A stretch of 34,223 nt of DNA from Pseudomonadota bacterium (GTDB lineage: Bacteria; Desulfobacterota; Syntrophobacteria; Syntrophobacterales; Syntrophobacteraceae): contig JAEZHY010000248.1 of NCBI GenBank assembly GCA_023416335.1, positions 1 through 34,223 on the forward strand. Reading direction: 5' to 3'. Positions 1-7,182 of the stretch are shown piece by piece (position 1 is the stretch's first letter; each line of letters begins with the position of its first letter). The notes beneath the pieces were generated by a model. It did no database searches and had not been told where the DNA came from. It worked only from the letters and a program-made list of their open reading frames with translations. The translations under genes were made by a program, and so were the position numbers.

Positions 1-120
1 GTCAACGCTTCGCCCGTACCCTCACAGGTACCGGCGCATGACTCGGGGCCGGTGTGGTTCGTTAGACCTTCACCGTATGGCTCTTTCATCCACTACTCCA
101 AGCCGACTTTTACCGGCGCT
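1..120 (-). mobile_element. possible 5' fragment of a group II intron-like element, cut by window edge
   Basis: Read on the minus strand, this stretch runs from a gene-like text 'ATGAAAGAGCCATACGGTGA' through 'CACACCGGCCCCGAGTCATG' to 'GGCGAAGCGTTGAC' at the window edge. I recognise this wording from the RNA region ahead of the reverse transcriptase of some bacterial group II introns. That is memory of a family and not an alignment. No reverse transcriptase is visible because the window ends here. The inner boundary is not defined; a CAGTGAACAGTGA-type repeat lies directly next to it at 124-139. It could instead be part of another dispersed repeat. Confidence 0.3.
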
Positions 121-141
121 TTCTCACTGTTCACTGCTTTT

Positions 142-612
142 TCACGATCGCAACGTTGCGACAAGCCGCAACGGGTGAAGCAGCAGATCCAGGGCATCCA
201 GGATTCCAGGGACCAGCACATCGGCGTGCTTCACCGCAGCCCCCGCACATCCCTCGGTTTGAACAACCGCTACCCCAAGTCGAGCTGACGTGAGCATCAG
301 GGCATCATTCCTGCCGTTCCCGACGCAAACGCAGTTCTCAGCGCCAAGATTCGCCACATAATCGGCCTTTGCTTCCGCCTGACTCCCCTTGGGTATAATA
401 GAAACCTTACACGGTACTTGGGAAAGACTTTCCTTCACGGAACCGAACGTATCGGCTGTCAGCACATGAATTTCCAGATCCTGTGCGAGTTGCCGGATTC
501 TTTCGTCAACGCCGGCGATGAGCTTCCCGTCGCATGCGATTGTGCCGTTGTAGTCGAGTACCAGGTGCCTGAACTTCAAAGCGCCGAACCCGGGTACTTC
601 AATTTCGATCAT
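142..612 (-). CDS. HAD-family phosphatase (soluble P-type-ATPase-like)
   Basis: A 156-residue cytosolic HAD-superfamily protein without a cap domain. Motif I is DYNGTIA near residue 20, so the usual second Asp (DxD) is Asn. This is the variant I associate with the 'soluble P-type ATPase' group, whose members hydrolyse phosphoryl groups by way of an aspartyl-phosphate. A lysine in PKGSQAEAK fits motif III and GNGRNDALML fits the Mg-binding motif IV. The natural substrate is unknown. I chose the ATG at 612 because GGAGGAG lies about six bases before it; an ATG five codons further upstream overlaps that ribosome site. The gene stands alone, divergent from the MFS gene at 908, with about 295 bp between them. 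Confidence 0.8.
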   Translation of the reverse strand: MIEIEVPGFGALKFRHLVLDYNGTIACDGKLIAGVDERIRQLAQDLEIHVLTADTFGSVKESLSQVPCKVSIIPKGSQAEAKADYVANLGAENCVCVGNGRNDALMLTSARLGVAVVQTEGCAGAAVKHADVLVPGILDALDLLLHPLRLVATLRS

Positions 613-723
613 GGTCCCCTCCTCCATCTCGATGAAGCTGAAAAGACTTGAAGCTCTCGCGCAGGTGTCGTATTAGACTGTGCCGATTTGAAAAATCAAT
701 TTATATTTACTTTTTACGTGTTT

Positions 724-750
724 AGGGCATCAAAAGTGATGCCCTTCTTT
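724..750 (+). terminator. 9-bp hairpin with short T-rich tail
   Basis: AGGGCATCA, loop AAAG, TGATGCCCT (724-745), followed by TCTTT. It has the shape of a weak intrinsic terminator on the plus strand. It lies between two divergent genes (HAD phosphatase and MFS transporter), where no terminator is expected, so it may instead be a leader hairpin ahead of the MFS gene or stop antisense transcription. The AT-rich stretch just before it (687-720) is the likely promoter zone for one or both genes. Confidence 0.35.
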
Positions 751-907
751 GTCTCAGGTCCATGTATTCTATTCTTCGGAGGCAGCCACAAACAATGGGA
801 AGTTCACTCCCGCTTATCAAACCGCAAAATTCTGTGACTTTGCCCCCGACTCGGAGCACCGGTCGCCGATCGGTTGCATTTCTTTCACCTTCGCTATGTT
901 CTGATCC

Positions 908-2167
908 ATGTCTATGAAATCCGCCACCATACAAAATAAGGTAGAGCAGCAATCGGCCCTTTCCCTTCTTAACCACGGGCCGTTTGTGCTTTTCTGGTTT
1001 GCGCGGGTCTTTTCCGCGATCGCTTTCCAGATATCCGCAGTGGCGGTGGGCTGGCAAATCTATGCACTCACCGGCAGTGCCTTCCACCTTGGAATGGTGG
1101 GGCTGGTCCAGTTTCTGCCGATGGTCCTCCTTACCCTTGCAGCCGGGCACGTAGCCGACCGCTACGACCGGCGACTCATCGTCCGAACCTGCCAGGCGAT
1201 AATGGGATTTGCCGTAGCGATGCTTGTTCTGGGCAATTTCACGGGCTGGCTGCACACAGCCGGTATATACGTTGTGGTGGCTGCAATAGGAGCTTCGCGC
1301 AGTTTTGAACATCCTACCTTGAATGCCCTCCTCCCCGGCCTGGTTGAGGCATCGATCCTGCCGAAGGCTGCGGCTGCCTCAAGCTCGGCGGTACAGACGG
1401 CCTTCATCATCGGCCCCGCGCTCGGCGGGCTGCTCTATACGGCCGGTCCCACGGTTGCATATGCAATGGCGGCCACGCTCTTCTTCGCGGCAAGCATTTC
1501 GGTAAGTCTGATAAAAATTGAGCGCCTCCCGCAACGCACCGTGCCCAAAGGTTTCGATTCGATCTTCTCCGGCATCACCTTTATCCGAGGTCGGCCCGCA
1601 GTCCTCGGCGCCATCTCGCTCGATCTTTTCGCCGTACTGCTCGGCGGCGCCACGGCCCTTCTGCCGATCTACGCCCGCGACATTCTTCACACCGGCCCAT
1701 GGGGCCTGGGCATGCTCCGGTCCGCACCGGCAATCGGAGCGCTCAGCATGTCCTTCATCCTCGCCCGTTATCCGATAGGGCGCAACATAGGCCGAAGGAT
1801 GTTTACAGGGGTGATCGTTTTCGGGCTGGCCACGATGTTATTCGCAATATCGAAATCCGTTTTTCTGTCGATCGGTGCGCTTGTCGTCCTCGGGGCCGCC
1901 GACGTGGTGAGCGTTGTGATTCGAATGACCCTGGTCCAGCTCTCGACGCCCGATCAGATGCGCGGCCGTGTCAGTGCCGTGAATTCCCTTTTCATCGGCA
2001 CATCCAACCAGCTCGGGGAATTCGAATCCGGCCTTACAGCTGCCCTTTTCGGCACCATACCGGCGGTGCTGATCGGAGGCATTGGAACCATCATCGTGGC
2101 GCTGGTCTGGATGCGCCTGTTCCCGGAGCTTCGCAGGGCCGACAGCTTCGAGCGTCTGCAGGCCTGA
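908..2167 (+). CDS. MFS exporter, DHA3/EntS-like
   Basis: A 419-residue inner-membrane protein of the major facilitator superfamily, with hydrophobic segments consistent with about twelve transmembrane helices. The loop between helices 2 and 3 carries the MFS signature GHVADRYDRR at about residues 80-89. The N-terminal pattern (FWFARVFSAIAFQI...GWQIYALTGS) and the late 'VQLSTPDQMRGRVSAVNSLF' stretch are typical of the MFS_3/EntS-like branch, whose members export siderophores or drugs using proton motive force. The cargo cannot be read from the sequence. A stop codon two codons upstream makes the ATG at 908 the first possible start; a second ATG lies at 914 and neither has a clear ribosome site. 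The gene is monocistronic and convergent with the B12-activation gene on the other strand. Confidence 0.85.
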   Translation: MSMKSATIQNKVEQQSALSLLNHGPFVLFWFARVFSAIAFQISAVAVGWQIYALTGSAFHLGMVGLVQFLPMVLLTLAAGHVADRYDRRLIVRTCQAIMGFAVAMLVLGNFTGWLHTAGIYVVVAAIGASRSFEHPTLNALLPGLVEASILPKAAAASSSAVQTAFIIGPALGGLLYTAGPTVAYAMAATLFFAASISVSLIKIERLPQRTVPKGFDSIFSGITFIRGRPAVLGAISLDLFAVLLGGATALLPIYARDILHTGPWGLGMLRSAPAIGALSMSFILARYPIGRNIGRRMFTGVIVFGLATMLFAISKSVFLSIGALVVLGAADVVSVVIRMTLVQLSTPDQMRGRVSAVNSLFIGTSNQLGEFESGLTAALFGTIPAVLIGGIGTIIVALVWMRLFPELRRADSFERLQA

Positions 2168-2196
2168 AGAAAAGCATGGTCATGCGGCGGAGCGAA

Positions 2197-2889
2197 TTAC
2201 ACCCGATACGGGCAATCCTGAAGGTTACAAAGCGAACATTTATATCGGCCGGATTCCGGCGTTTCCGAGGTCGTCCATTTTGTAAAAAAGGAAAGAGACT
2301 TAGCGGGGGTCATTACGCAGCTTTCATTGAGCCGCACACCGATTGCCGATGCGTCCACCTGCCCGAAAAGCTGATTTTGAATGGAGAGATCGAGGCCTCC
2401 GTACCCCGGTCCGAAACGGCATCCGGCATGGAGCCCATGCTTGTGCGCCTCATCGCGCAAATGTTCATGGGCATTCGACCCGAGCGATTCGAGGAACGCA
2501 ACGCCCGCGGCATCCAGAAACAATCCGGAGAGGAGGTCTCCCCCGGACATGATGCGTTGCGCCTCTTCTTCCAACGCCGGACCGATCGTACAGATGCAGA
2601 ACGCAAGATATTTTATTCCGGGATCGGCTTCGCCGGGAATATGGAAGTACGTCCGGTTGTCAAGTGAAACGCCCCCGGCGTCCCCAATGCGGGAGACTTC
2701 CCGGACACTGTAAACAAAAGCAGGATTTACGAGCCGGTTTGCCTGCTCCAGAACGGCGCTTATGTTTTCCCGTTGCGACGGGGCAGCCCGGTATCGTGCC
2801 CCTCCGGCATAGCGGGCCACCTGTTTTGGCGAAACCGCCAGTTCCCCGAAATTCAATGAAATGACGCTTGACTCTGCAGCAGCTTCCAT
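2197..2889 (-). CDS. stand-alone B12-dependent methionine synthase activation-domain protein
   Basis: A 230-residue protein resembling the AdoMet-binding reactivation domain of cobalamin-dependent methionine synthase (Met_synt_B12), without the rest of MetH. Family hallmarks are RFGPGYGG at about residues 158-165, the QNQLF segment, and MTPAKS at 193-198. The C-terminus has three cysteines (C218, C221, C226) in a CxxCxxxxC pattern that could hold a metal or Fe-S centre; that role is inference. In MetH this domain re-methylates cob(II)alamin using AdoMet and an electron donor. Free-standing versions often sit near corrinoid methyltransferases, as here. The start ATG overlaps the stop of the upstream kinase gene (TGATG), so the two are translationally coupled. 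A role in repairing the corrinoid protein encoded at 13452 is plausible. Confidence 0.8.
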   Translation of the reverse strand: MEAAAESSVISLNFGELAVSPKQVARYAGGARYRAAPSQRENISAVLEQANRLVNPAFVYSVREVSRIGDAGGVSLDNRTYFHIPGEADPGIKYLAFCICTIGPALEEEAQRIMSGGDLLSGLFLDAAGVAFLESLGSNAHEHLRDEAHKHGLHAGCRFGPGYGGLDLSIQNQLFGQVDASAIGVRLNESCVMTPAKSLSFFTKWTTSETPESGRYKCSLCNLQDCPYRV

Positions 2890-4817
2890 CAGTTCTTTCG
2901 CCCATCAAGGACCTTGCGCACAACGTTCGCAATTTCCGCTCGTCGGGAAGGCTTCATGAGAAACGCGTCCAGTCCCAGTTTCTTCGCAGTTTCACCATCC
3001 ATTCGGTCGCTGAAACCCGTTGCAATCACGATTGGAATATCGGCTCTCAATTCACGCATCCGCATTGCGACATCGATTCCGGTAAGCCCCGGCATCGTAT
3101 AATCGGTTATGACGACATCGAACTGCAGGGGATCTTCCCAGAAACCGGAGAGGGCCTCCACCGGGTTCGTCTTCGCAGTTACACGGTACCCCAGTCCTTG
3201 CAGCATTGCAGACATGAAATCCGCAACAGGCTGCTCATCGTCGATCAACAATACCGATTCGGTGCCGCAGGGAATATTCTGCCCCTGCACACCGACGACG
3301 TCTGCCGAGTCTTCTGCCTGAGGAAAGTAAACGCTGAATGTCGTTCCCCTTCCCTGCTCACTCTGCACAGTCACCGCTGCGTTATGCCGTCTGGCGATGC
3401 CGTGTACCGCCGCGAGTCCGAAGCCGGTCCCGCTCTTGTTGCTCTTGGTCGTAAAATAGGGTTCGAAGATCCGGTCGAGGAGATCGGGGGAAATGCCGTG
3501 ACCGGTGTCACTCACCGAGAGCACGAGGTATTTCCCCGGGCTGAGGTCGGGATGAATCGCAGCGCAATCCACGCCGAGTTCCACATTCGCGAGTCTGACA
3601 CCCATGACTCCCCCCTTGTCCTCCATCGCACGAGTTGCATTTGCGGCAAGGTTGACCAGCACCTGCCTTATCTGCGCGGGATCGGCAAGCACCATATCCG
3701 GGAGACAGCAGATCTCCTGGCGGATCTCGATGGTTGAAGGAATGGAAGCTCTCAGAAACTTGACCGTTTCCTTCACGAGAGGGGACATCCGCAGAGGCCG
3801 AAGGTCCTTTGAGGGTTTCATCCGGCTGAAGGTCAGGATCTGCTGCACGAGGTCTTTTGCCCTGAGTGAGGCATTGAGGATTTGATCTATGTAGAGACTC
3901 GCCGATTCCCGTTCGGGTATGCTGAGCTTGACCAGTTCACTGTAACCGATTATAGCTGCCAGGATGTTATTGAAATCATGGGCTACGCCGCCTGCCAGGG
4001 TGCCGATTGCTTCCATCCGCTGGTTTTGCCGGAGCAGCGCCTCGAAACGCTTCCTTTCTTCCTCCGCCTTCTTTCGCTCCAATATCTCGGTCCCAAACGC
4101 AAAAATGCACGGTTCCCCTCTGAAATCCAAAACAACGGCGGAGTACATCACCGGATATCTCTCGCCGGATTTCTTCTGGAGCAGGACTTCGGCGTCCCTG
4201 ACAGTACCCATCTTTTCGAGGTGATCGAGGAACGCCCGGCGCTCGCCATTACCCCAGATCTGCAATGCTTCGGTGCTCTTCCCTACTAGTTCCTCCCGGT
4301 CGAAACCGCTCACATTGAGGAAGGCATCGTTAACGGCGATAATCCTGCCGTCGCCCCTCCGAGTGATAATCCCCATTTCAGGGCTCAAATGGAATATTTT
4401 CGAGAAGATATTCTCGCTCTCCTTCAGGGCATCCCTCACACGGTGCTCTTCGGTTATGTTTTCGGCAACTAAAAGAAAGCACAGCTGACCGTCAATTTGT
4501 ACCCGTTCCGCGGAAATCCTGAGCAGCAGATTCTCGCCGGATGCCGTGTGCATATAAGTCTCGACATTTCGCATCATGCCCCGGGCATGCATGATGCCGT
4601 TCAGCCTCAGGTGTTCCTCCATCGTGATAAAACCCAGTTCGACGGAAGTCTTGCCCAAAACTTCTTTTGAGCTGTATCCGCTCAGTTTCTCAAAAGCCCT
4701 GTTGACGTCTAGAAAGTGCCCTTCAGGCTCGGCGATAATGAACGTTGCAGCAGGATTGGCATAAAATGCGACGGCAAATTTATTTTCAGAAGTCGTTTGA
4801 TTTTCCTGAGGCTGCAT
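2889..4817 (-). CDS. hybrid sensor histidine kinase, PAS-PAS-HisKA-HATPase-receiver
   Basis: A 642-residue protein with no transmembrane segment, so probably a cytosolic sensor. In order: PAS at about 13-125, PAS at about 135-250, dimerisation/phospho-acceptor domain with GGVAHDFNN (His280), ATPase domain with N-box (N389/N393), SDTGHGIS (436-443) and GTGFGLA (463-469), then a receiver domain with acidic pair D526/D527, phospho-acceptor D572 in TDYTMPG, and K622. All catalytic residues are present. There is no DNA-binding output domain, so a separate response regulator is needed and none is encoded in the window. AAGGA lies about six bases before the ATG. The gene is divergent from hutH across about 390 bp and coupled to the corrinoid-repair gene downstream, which suggests it senses something relevant to the central gene block. 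Confidence 0.9.
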   Translation of the reverse strand: MQPQENQTTSENKFAVAFYANPAATFIIAEPEGHFLDVNRAFEKLSGYSSKEVLGKTSVELGFITMEEHLRLNGIMHARGMMRNVETYMHTASGENLLLRISAERVQIDGQLCFLLVAENITEEHRVRDALKESENIFSKIFHLSPEMGIITRRGDGRIIAVNDAFLNVSGFDREELVGKSTEALQIWGNGERRAFLDHLEKMGTVRDAEVLLQKKSGERYPVMYSAVVLDFRGEPCIFAFGTEILERKKAEEERKRFEALLRQNQRMEAIGTLAGGVAHDFNNILAAIIGYSELVKLSIPERESASLYIDQILNASLRAKDLVQQILTFSRMKPSKDLRPLRMSPLVKETVKFLRASIPSTIEIRQEICCLPDMVLADPAQIRQVLVNLAANATRAMEDKGGVMGVRLANVELGVDCAAIHPDLSPGKYLVLSVSDTGHGISPDLLDRIFEPYFTTKSNKSGTGFGLAAVHGIARRHNAAVTVQSEQGRGTTFSVYFPQAEDSADVVGVQGQNIPCGTESVLLIDDEQPVADFMSAMLQGLGYRVTAKTNPVEALSGFWEDPLQFDVVITDYTMPGLTGIDVAMRMRELRADIPIVIATGFSDRMDGETAKKLGLDAFLMKPSRRAEIANVVRKVLDGRKN

Positions 4818-5046
4818 TTCCTGTCCTTGGTTCGGGGGTATTGGAAACGTTCAAGGCATGGACGCTGGGCCGTATCATGGTTTGTGATTGTACCCTGTTT
4901 TTTACAATCGAGGATATAAGATTTTCACGCCGACAAATGATCTGCGTAGGAAAGAATGATTAGTATGGTCCAAGTTCGTTCCAACGAGGTACCTTCGGTC
5001 CCGAATGCTCCGGCATCGAGGCTTCGAAAAAAATTGCAGTCGATGT

Positions 5047-5078
5047 AAATATTTGTAAAAACAACTTTACCAATATTG
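5047..5078. promoter_or_regulatory. imperfect 13-bp inverted repeat, candidate operator upstream of hutH
   Basis: Arms AAATATTTGTAAA (5047-5059) and TTTACCAATATTG (5066-5078), separated by six bases, match at 11 of 13 positions. The dyad sits about 130 bp before the hutH start in the divergent promoter region and overlaps a possible -35 element. The size and symmetry fit a site for a dimeric regulator; which regulator is unknown and none is encoded nearby. Confidence 0.45.
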
Positions 5079-5095
5079 CAAAAAAACATGATAAT
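5066..5095 (+). promoter_or_regulatory. hutH: candidate sigma70-type promoter for hutH
   Basis: TTTACC (5066-5071) and GATAAT (5090-5095) with an 18-base spacer match the -35 and -10 consensus at four and five positions. The -35 part overlaps the right arm of the dyad, so a protein bound there could block or recruit polymerase. This is pattern matching in an AT-rich stretch and could be chance. Confidence 0.3.
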
Positions 5096-5207
5096 TCCAT
5101 AAAGTGTCGGGAGATTTGCGCGGCATTGCGCCCGGTTCGCCCCTGCGGATGCTTCGCGGACCCGGAGCGGCATTCTCAATTCAAAGCGGTGCAGGAGTAC
5201 TGTGATT

Positions 5208-6761
5208 ATGGAGATCTGTACGGATGCAAGAATGGATGAGATTCTGCTGGGCGGAGACAGGCTGAGTATCGACGATCTCGTTTCCGTCGCGCGCCGCCGC
5301 CGCAGGGCAACTCTTGCCGGCGAGGCTGTATCGGCCGTAAAAAAGTCCCGGGAACTGGTGGAGGACTGGCTGCATGAAGGGAAAGTGATCTACGGTGTTA
5401 CGACGGGACTCGGAGCGCTCTGCGACGTGAGCATTCCCCTTAAGGATGCGATTCCACTGCAGAGAAACACATTGCTCAGTCATGCCAGCGGCGTCGGCGA
5501 ACCGTTTTCCGAAGAAGTCGTCAGAGGGACCATGGCCGTGAGGATTCACGACCTGGCCAAAGGATTCGCGGGTATCCGACTCGAGACTCTCCAGGCACTC
5601 CTCGACGCTCTCAACAGTGATATCTACCCGGTGGTACCCAGCAAGGGTTCGGTCGGCGCAAGCGGTGATCTTGCCCCCATGGCCCACCTGGCCCTTGTCC
5701 TCATAGGTGAAGGGGAAGCTTTTCTGCACGGACGCCGCGTCAAGGCAGCCGAGGCCCTTGAGTCGGCCGGTCTCGAGCCGATAACCCTGGGGCCGGGTGA
5801 AGGCCTTGCCCTTATAAACGGCACCCAGGTAATGACCTCTCTGGCCGCGCTGGCCGTGCACGACGCGGCGCGGCTGGCAAAAATTGCCGACATAGCCTGC
5901 GCGATGAGCCTCGAAGTACTCCTTGGAACAAACAAAGGCTTCGATCCGCGCATCCACCTGCTTAGACCGCATCCCGGCCAGTTGGCTGCCGCCCGTAATA
6001 TGGATCGCATCACCGCGGACAGCGAAATCATTTCCTCTCACAAGGACTGCTCGCGCATACAGGATGCCTATACGCTGAGATGCTCTCCTCAGATCCATGG
6101 GGCTTCCCGCAACGCCATTTCGCACGTACGCCAGACGGTCGATATAGAAATAAATTCCACGACGACCAATCCACTGATTTTCTCCGACTCGAAGCAACTG
6201 CTGACCGGCGGGAATTTCCACGGCCAGCCGATTGCGCTGTGCACGGATTATCTGAGCATGGCCGCCTCCGAGCTTGCGAACGTATCCGAACGGCGAATAG
6301 AACGGCTCGTAAACCCGCAACTCAGCGGGCTCCCTGCGTTCCTCGTCGAAGACAACGGTTTGAACACCGGATTTATGATCGCACAGTATACGGCTGCGGC
6401 ACTGGTCAGCGAGAATAAGACTCTTTGCCATCCAGCTTCAGTGGATTCGATCCCGACTTCCGGAAATAAAGAAGACCACGTCAGCATGGGGACGATTGCG
6501 GCCCGAAAATGCAGATCGGTAATCGAAAATGCCGAGCATGTTCTCGCAATAGAGTTGCTGTGCGCGTGTCAGGGCCTGGATCTGCTTACGCGGGGCCAAC
6601 CCGGCCCGGGGACCCTGGAAGCATACAGGACCGTTCGGGAAAACATTCCTTACCTCGACCGCGACCGGCTCCTGGGCCCCGAAATCGAGAGGATTTCCTC
6701 CCTGATACGGGATGGCGAAATCCTGAGGAGGGTGGAAGATAAAATAGGGCCGCTGGAATGA
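5208..6761 (+). CDS. hutH: histidine ammonia-lyase
   Basis: Converts L-histidine to trans-urocanate and ammonia, the first step of histidine breakdown. The 517-residue length matches the family. The Ala-Ser-Gly triad that forms the MIO cofactor is intact (GSVGASGDLAP, residues 151-153). Residues known from Pseudomonas HutH are all recognisable: Tyr in YGVTTG, His in LLSHASG, Asn in ALINGTQ, Gln/Tyr/Arg in IQDAYTLRC, Phe in GNFHGQP and Glu in NKEDHVSM. The SH pair before ASG favours histidine over tyrosine or phenylalanine lyases. AGGAG lies ten bases before the ATG at 5208; a GTG at 5202 in the same frame is an alternative. It opens a same-strand block that also encodes urocanase and imidazolonepropionase, but is unusual in being followed by corrinoid methyltransferase genes. 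Confidence 0.93.
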   Translation: MEICTDARMDEILLGGDRLSIDDLVSVARRRRRATLAGEAVSAVKKSRELVEDWLHEGKVIYGVTTGLGALCDVSIPLKDAIPLQRNTLLSHASGVGEPFSEEVVRGTMAVRIHDLAKGFAGIRLETLQALLDALNSDIYPVVPSKGSVGASGDLAPMAHLALVLIGEGEAFLHGRRVKAAEALESAGLEPITLGPGEGLALINGTQVMTSLAALAVHDAARLAKIADIACAMSLEVLLGTNKGFDPRIHLLRPHPGQLAAARNMDRITADSEIISSHKDCSRIQDAYTLRCSPQIHGASRNAISHVRQTVDIEINSTTTNPLIFSDSKQLLTGGNFHGQPIALCTDYLSMAASELANVSERRIERLVNPQLSGLPAFLVEDNGLNTGFMIAQYTAAALVSENKTLCHPASVDSIPTSGNKEDHVSMGTIAARKCRSVIENAEHVLAIELLCACQGLDLLTRGQPGPGTLEAYRTVRENIPYLDRDRLLGPEIERISSLIRDGEILRRVEDKIGPLE

Positions 6762-7182
6762 TCTCGAGTTCGCAGGGATTTCGACGCTCATATTAGTTTT
6801 TAAAATGTAATGATAATATGATTTGCTGTATATTGGATTTTTACAGTGATAAACAGTCGATAGGCTGCTGCAATTTTCATGGTAATCGGGTATGGGCAGG
6901 CACGAGGCCCGTACCGGTTTTTGAAACGCGGATTCCCGCGGCTTCTTAAAGATCCCCCTGCCCTTCGGGGATGGATTTTGCGCCCGCCACCGGTCGGATC
7001 AGGACCGGGGAGGGGGCTATTTCGCCTTCCGCTATTCATGTACCAAAGTGCTCTATAAGGGAACTGCGCCCGAGTGTGTTACAGGCAATCTTTACAGGCG
7101 AGTAAGGTTTCCCTGCCGGATCGAGTGTTTGATGGAAAGTAAATGAACAAAAGCTTGAGATTTTGAGGAGGGAGTTCAGTCA
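6762..7182. other. intergenic region between hutH and the MtmB-like gene
   Basis: 421 bp without a convincing gene. The first ~100 bp is AT-rich (6790-6850) and could hold a promoter for the methyltransferase gene. The rest is GC-rich and contains small hairpins, for example ATCCCC/GGGGAT near 6950-6972 and CCGGTC/GACCGG near 6982-7000. It ends with a strong ribosome site for the next gene. The size of the gap suggests the methyltransferase gene can be transcribed separately from hutH. Confidence 0.5.

Larger units (their letters stand above)
4818..5207. other. divergent intergenic region between kinase and hutH
   Basis: About 390 bp separating the two divergent transcription units. It is AT-rich in its middle (about 5027-5100), unlike the GC-rich flanks, and holds an imperfect 13-bp dyad and a candidate promoter listed separately. 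I see no convincing gene in it: the one open frame on the minus strand (4925-5179) has no ribosome site and no recognisable domain. Confidence 0.6.

Noticed and set aside
4925..5179. 84-codon open frame in the divergent region before hutH
   Set aside because: No ribosome site, low-complexity AT-rich middle, overlaps promoter and dyad.
5181..6431. 416-codon open frame antisense to hutH
   Set aside because: No ribosome site or recognisable domain; hutH accounts for the coding signal.
5208..6761. Ergothionase (trimethylamine-releasing lyase of the same superfamily) instead of HutH
   Set aside because: The MIO-forming Ala-Ser-Gly and all HutH active-site residues I could map are intact, and hutU and hutI are nearby. 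It cannot be fully excluded without an assay.
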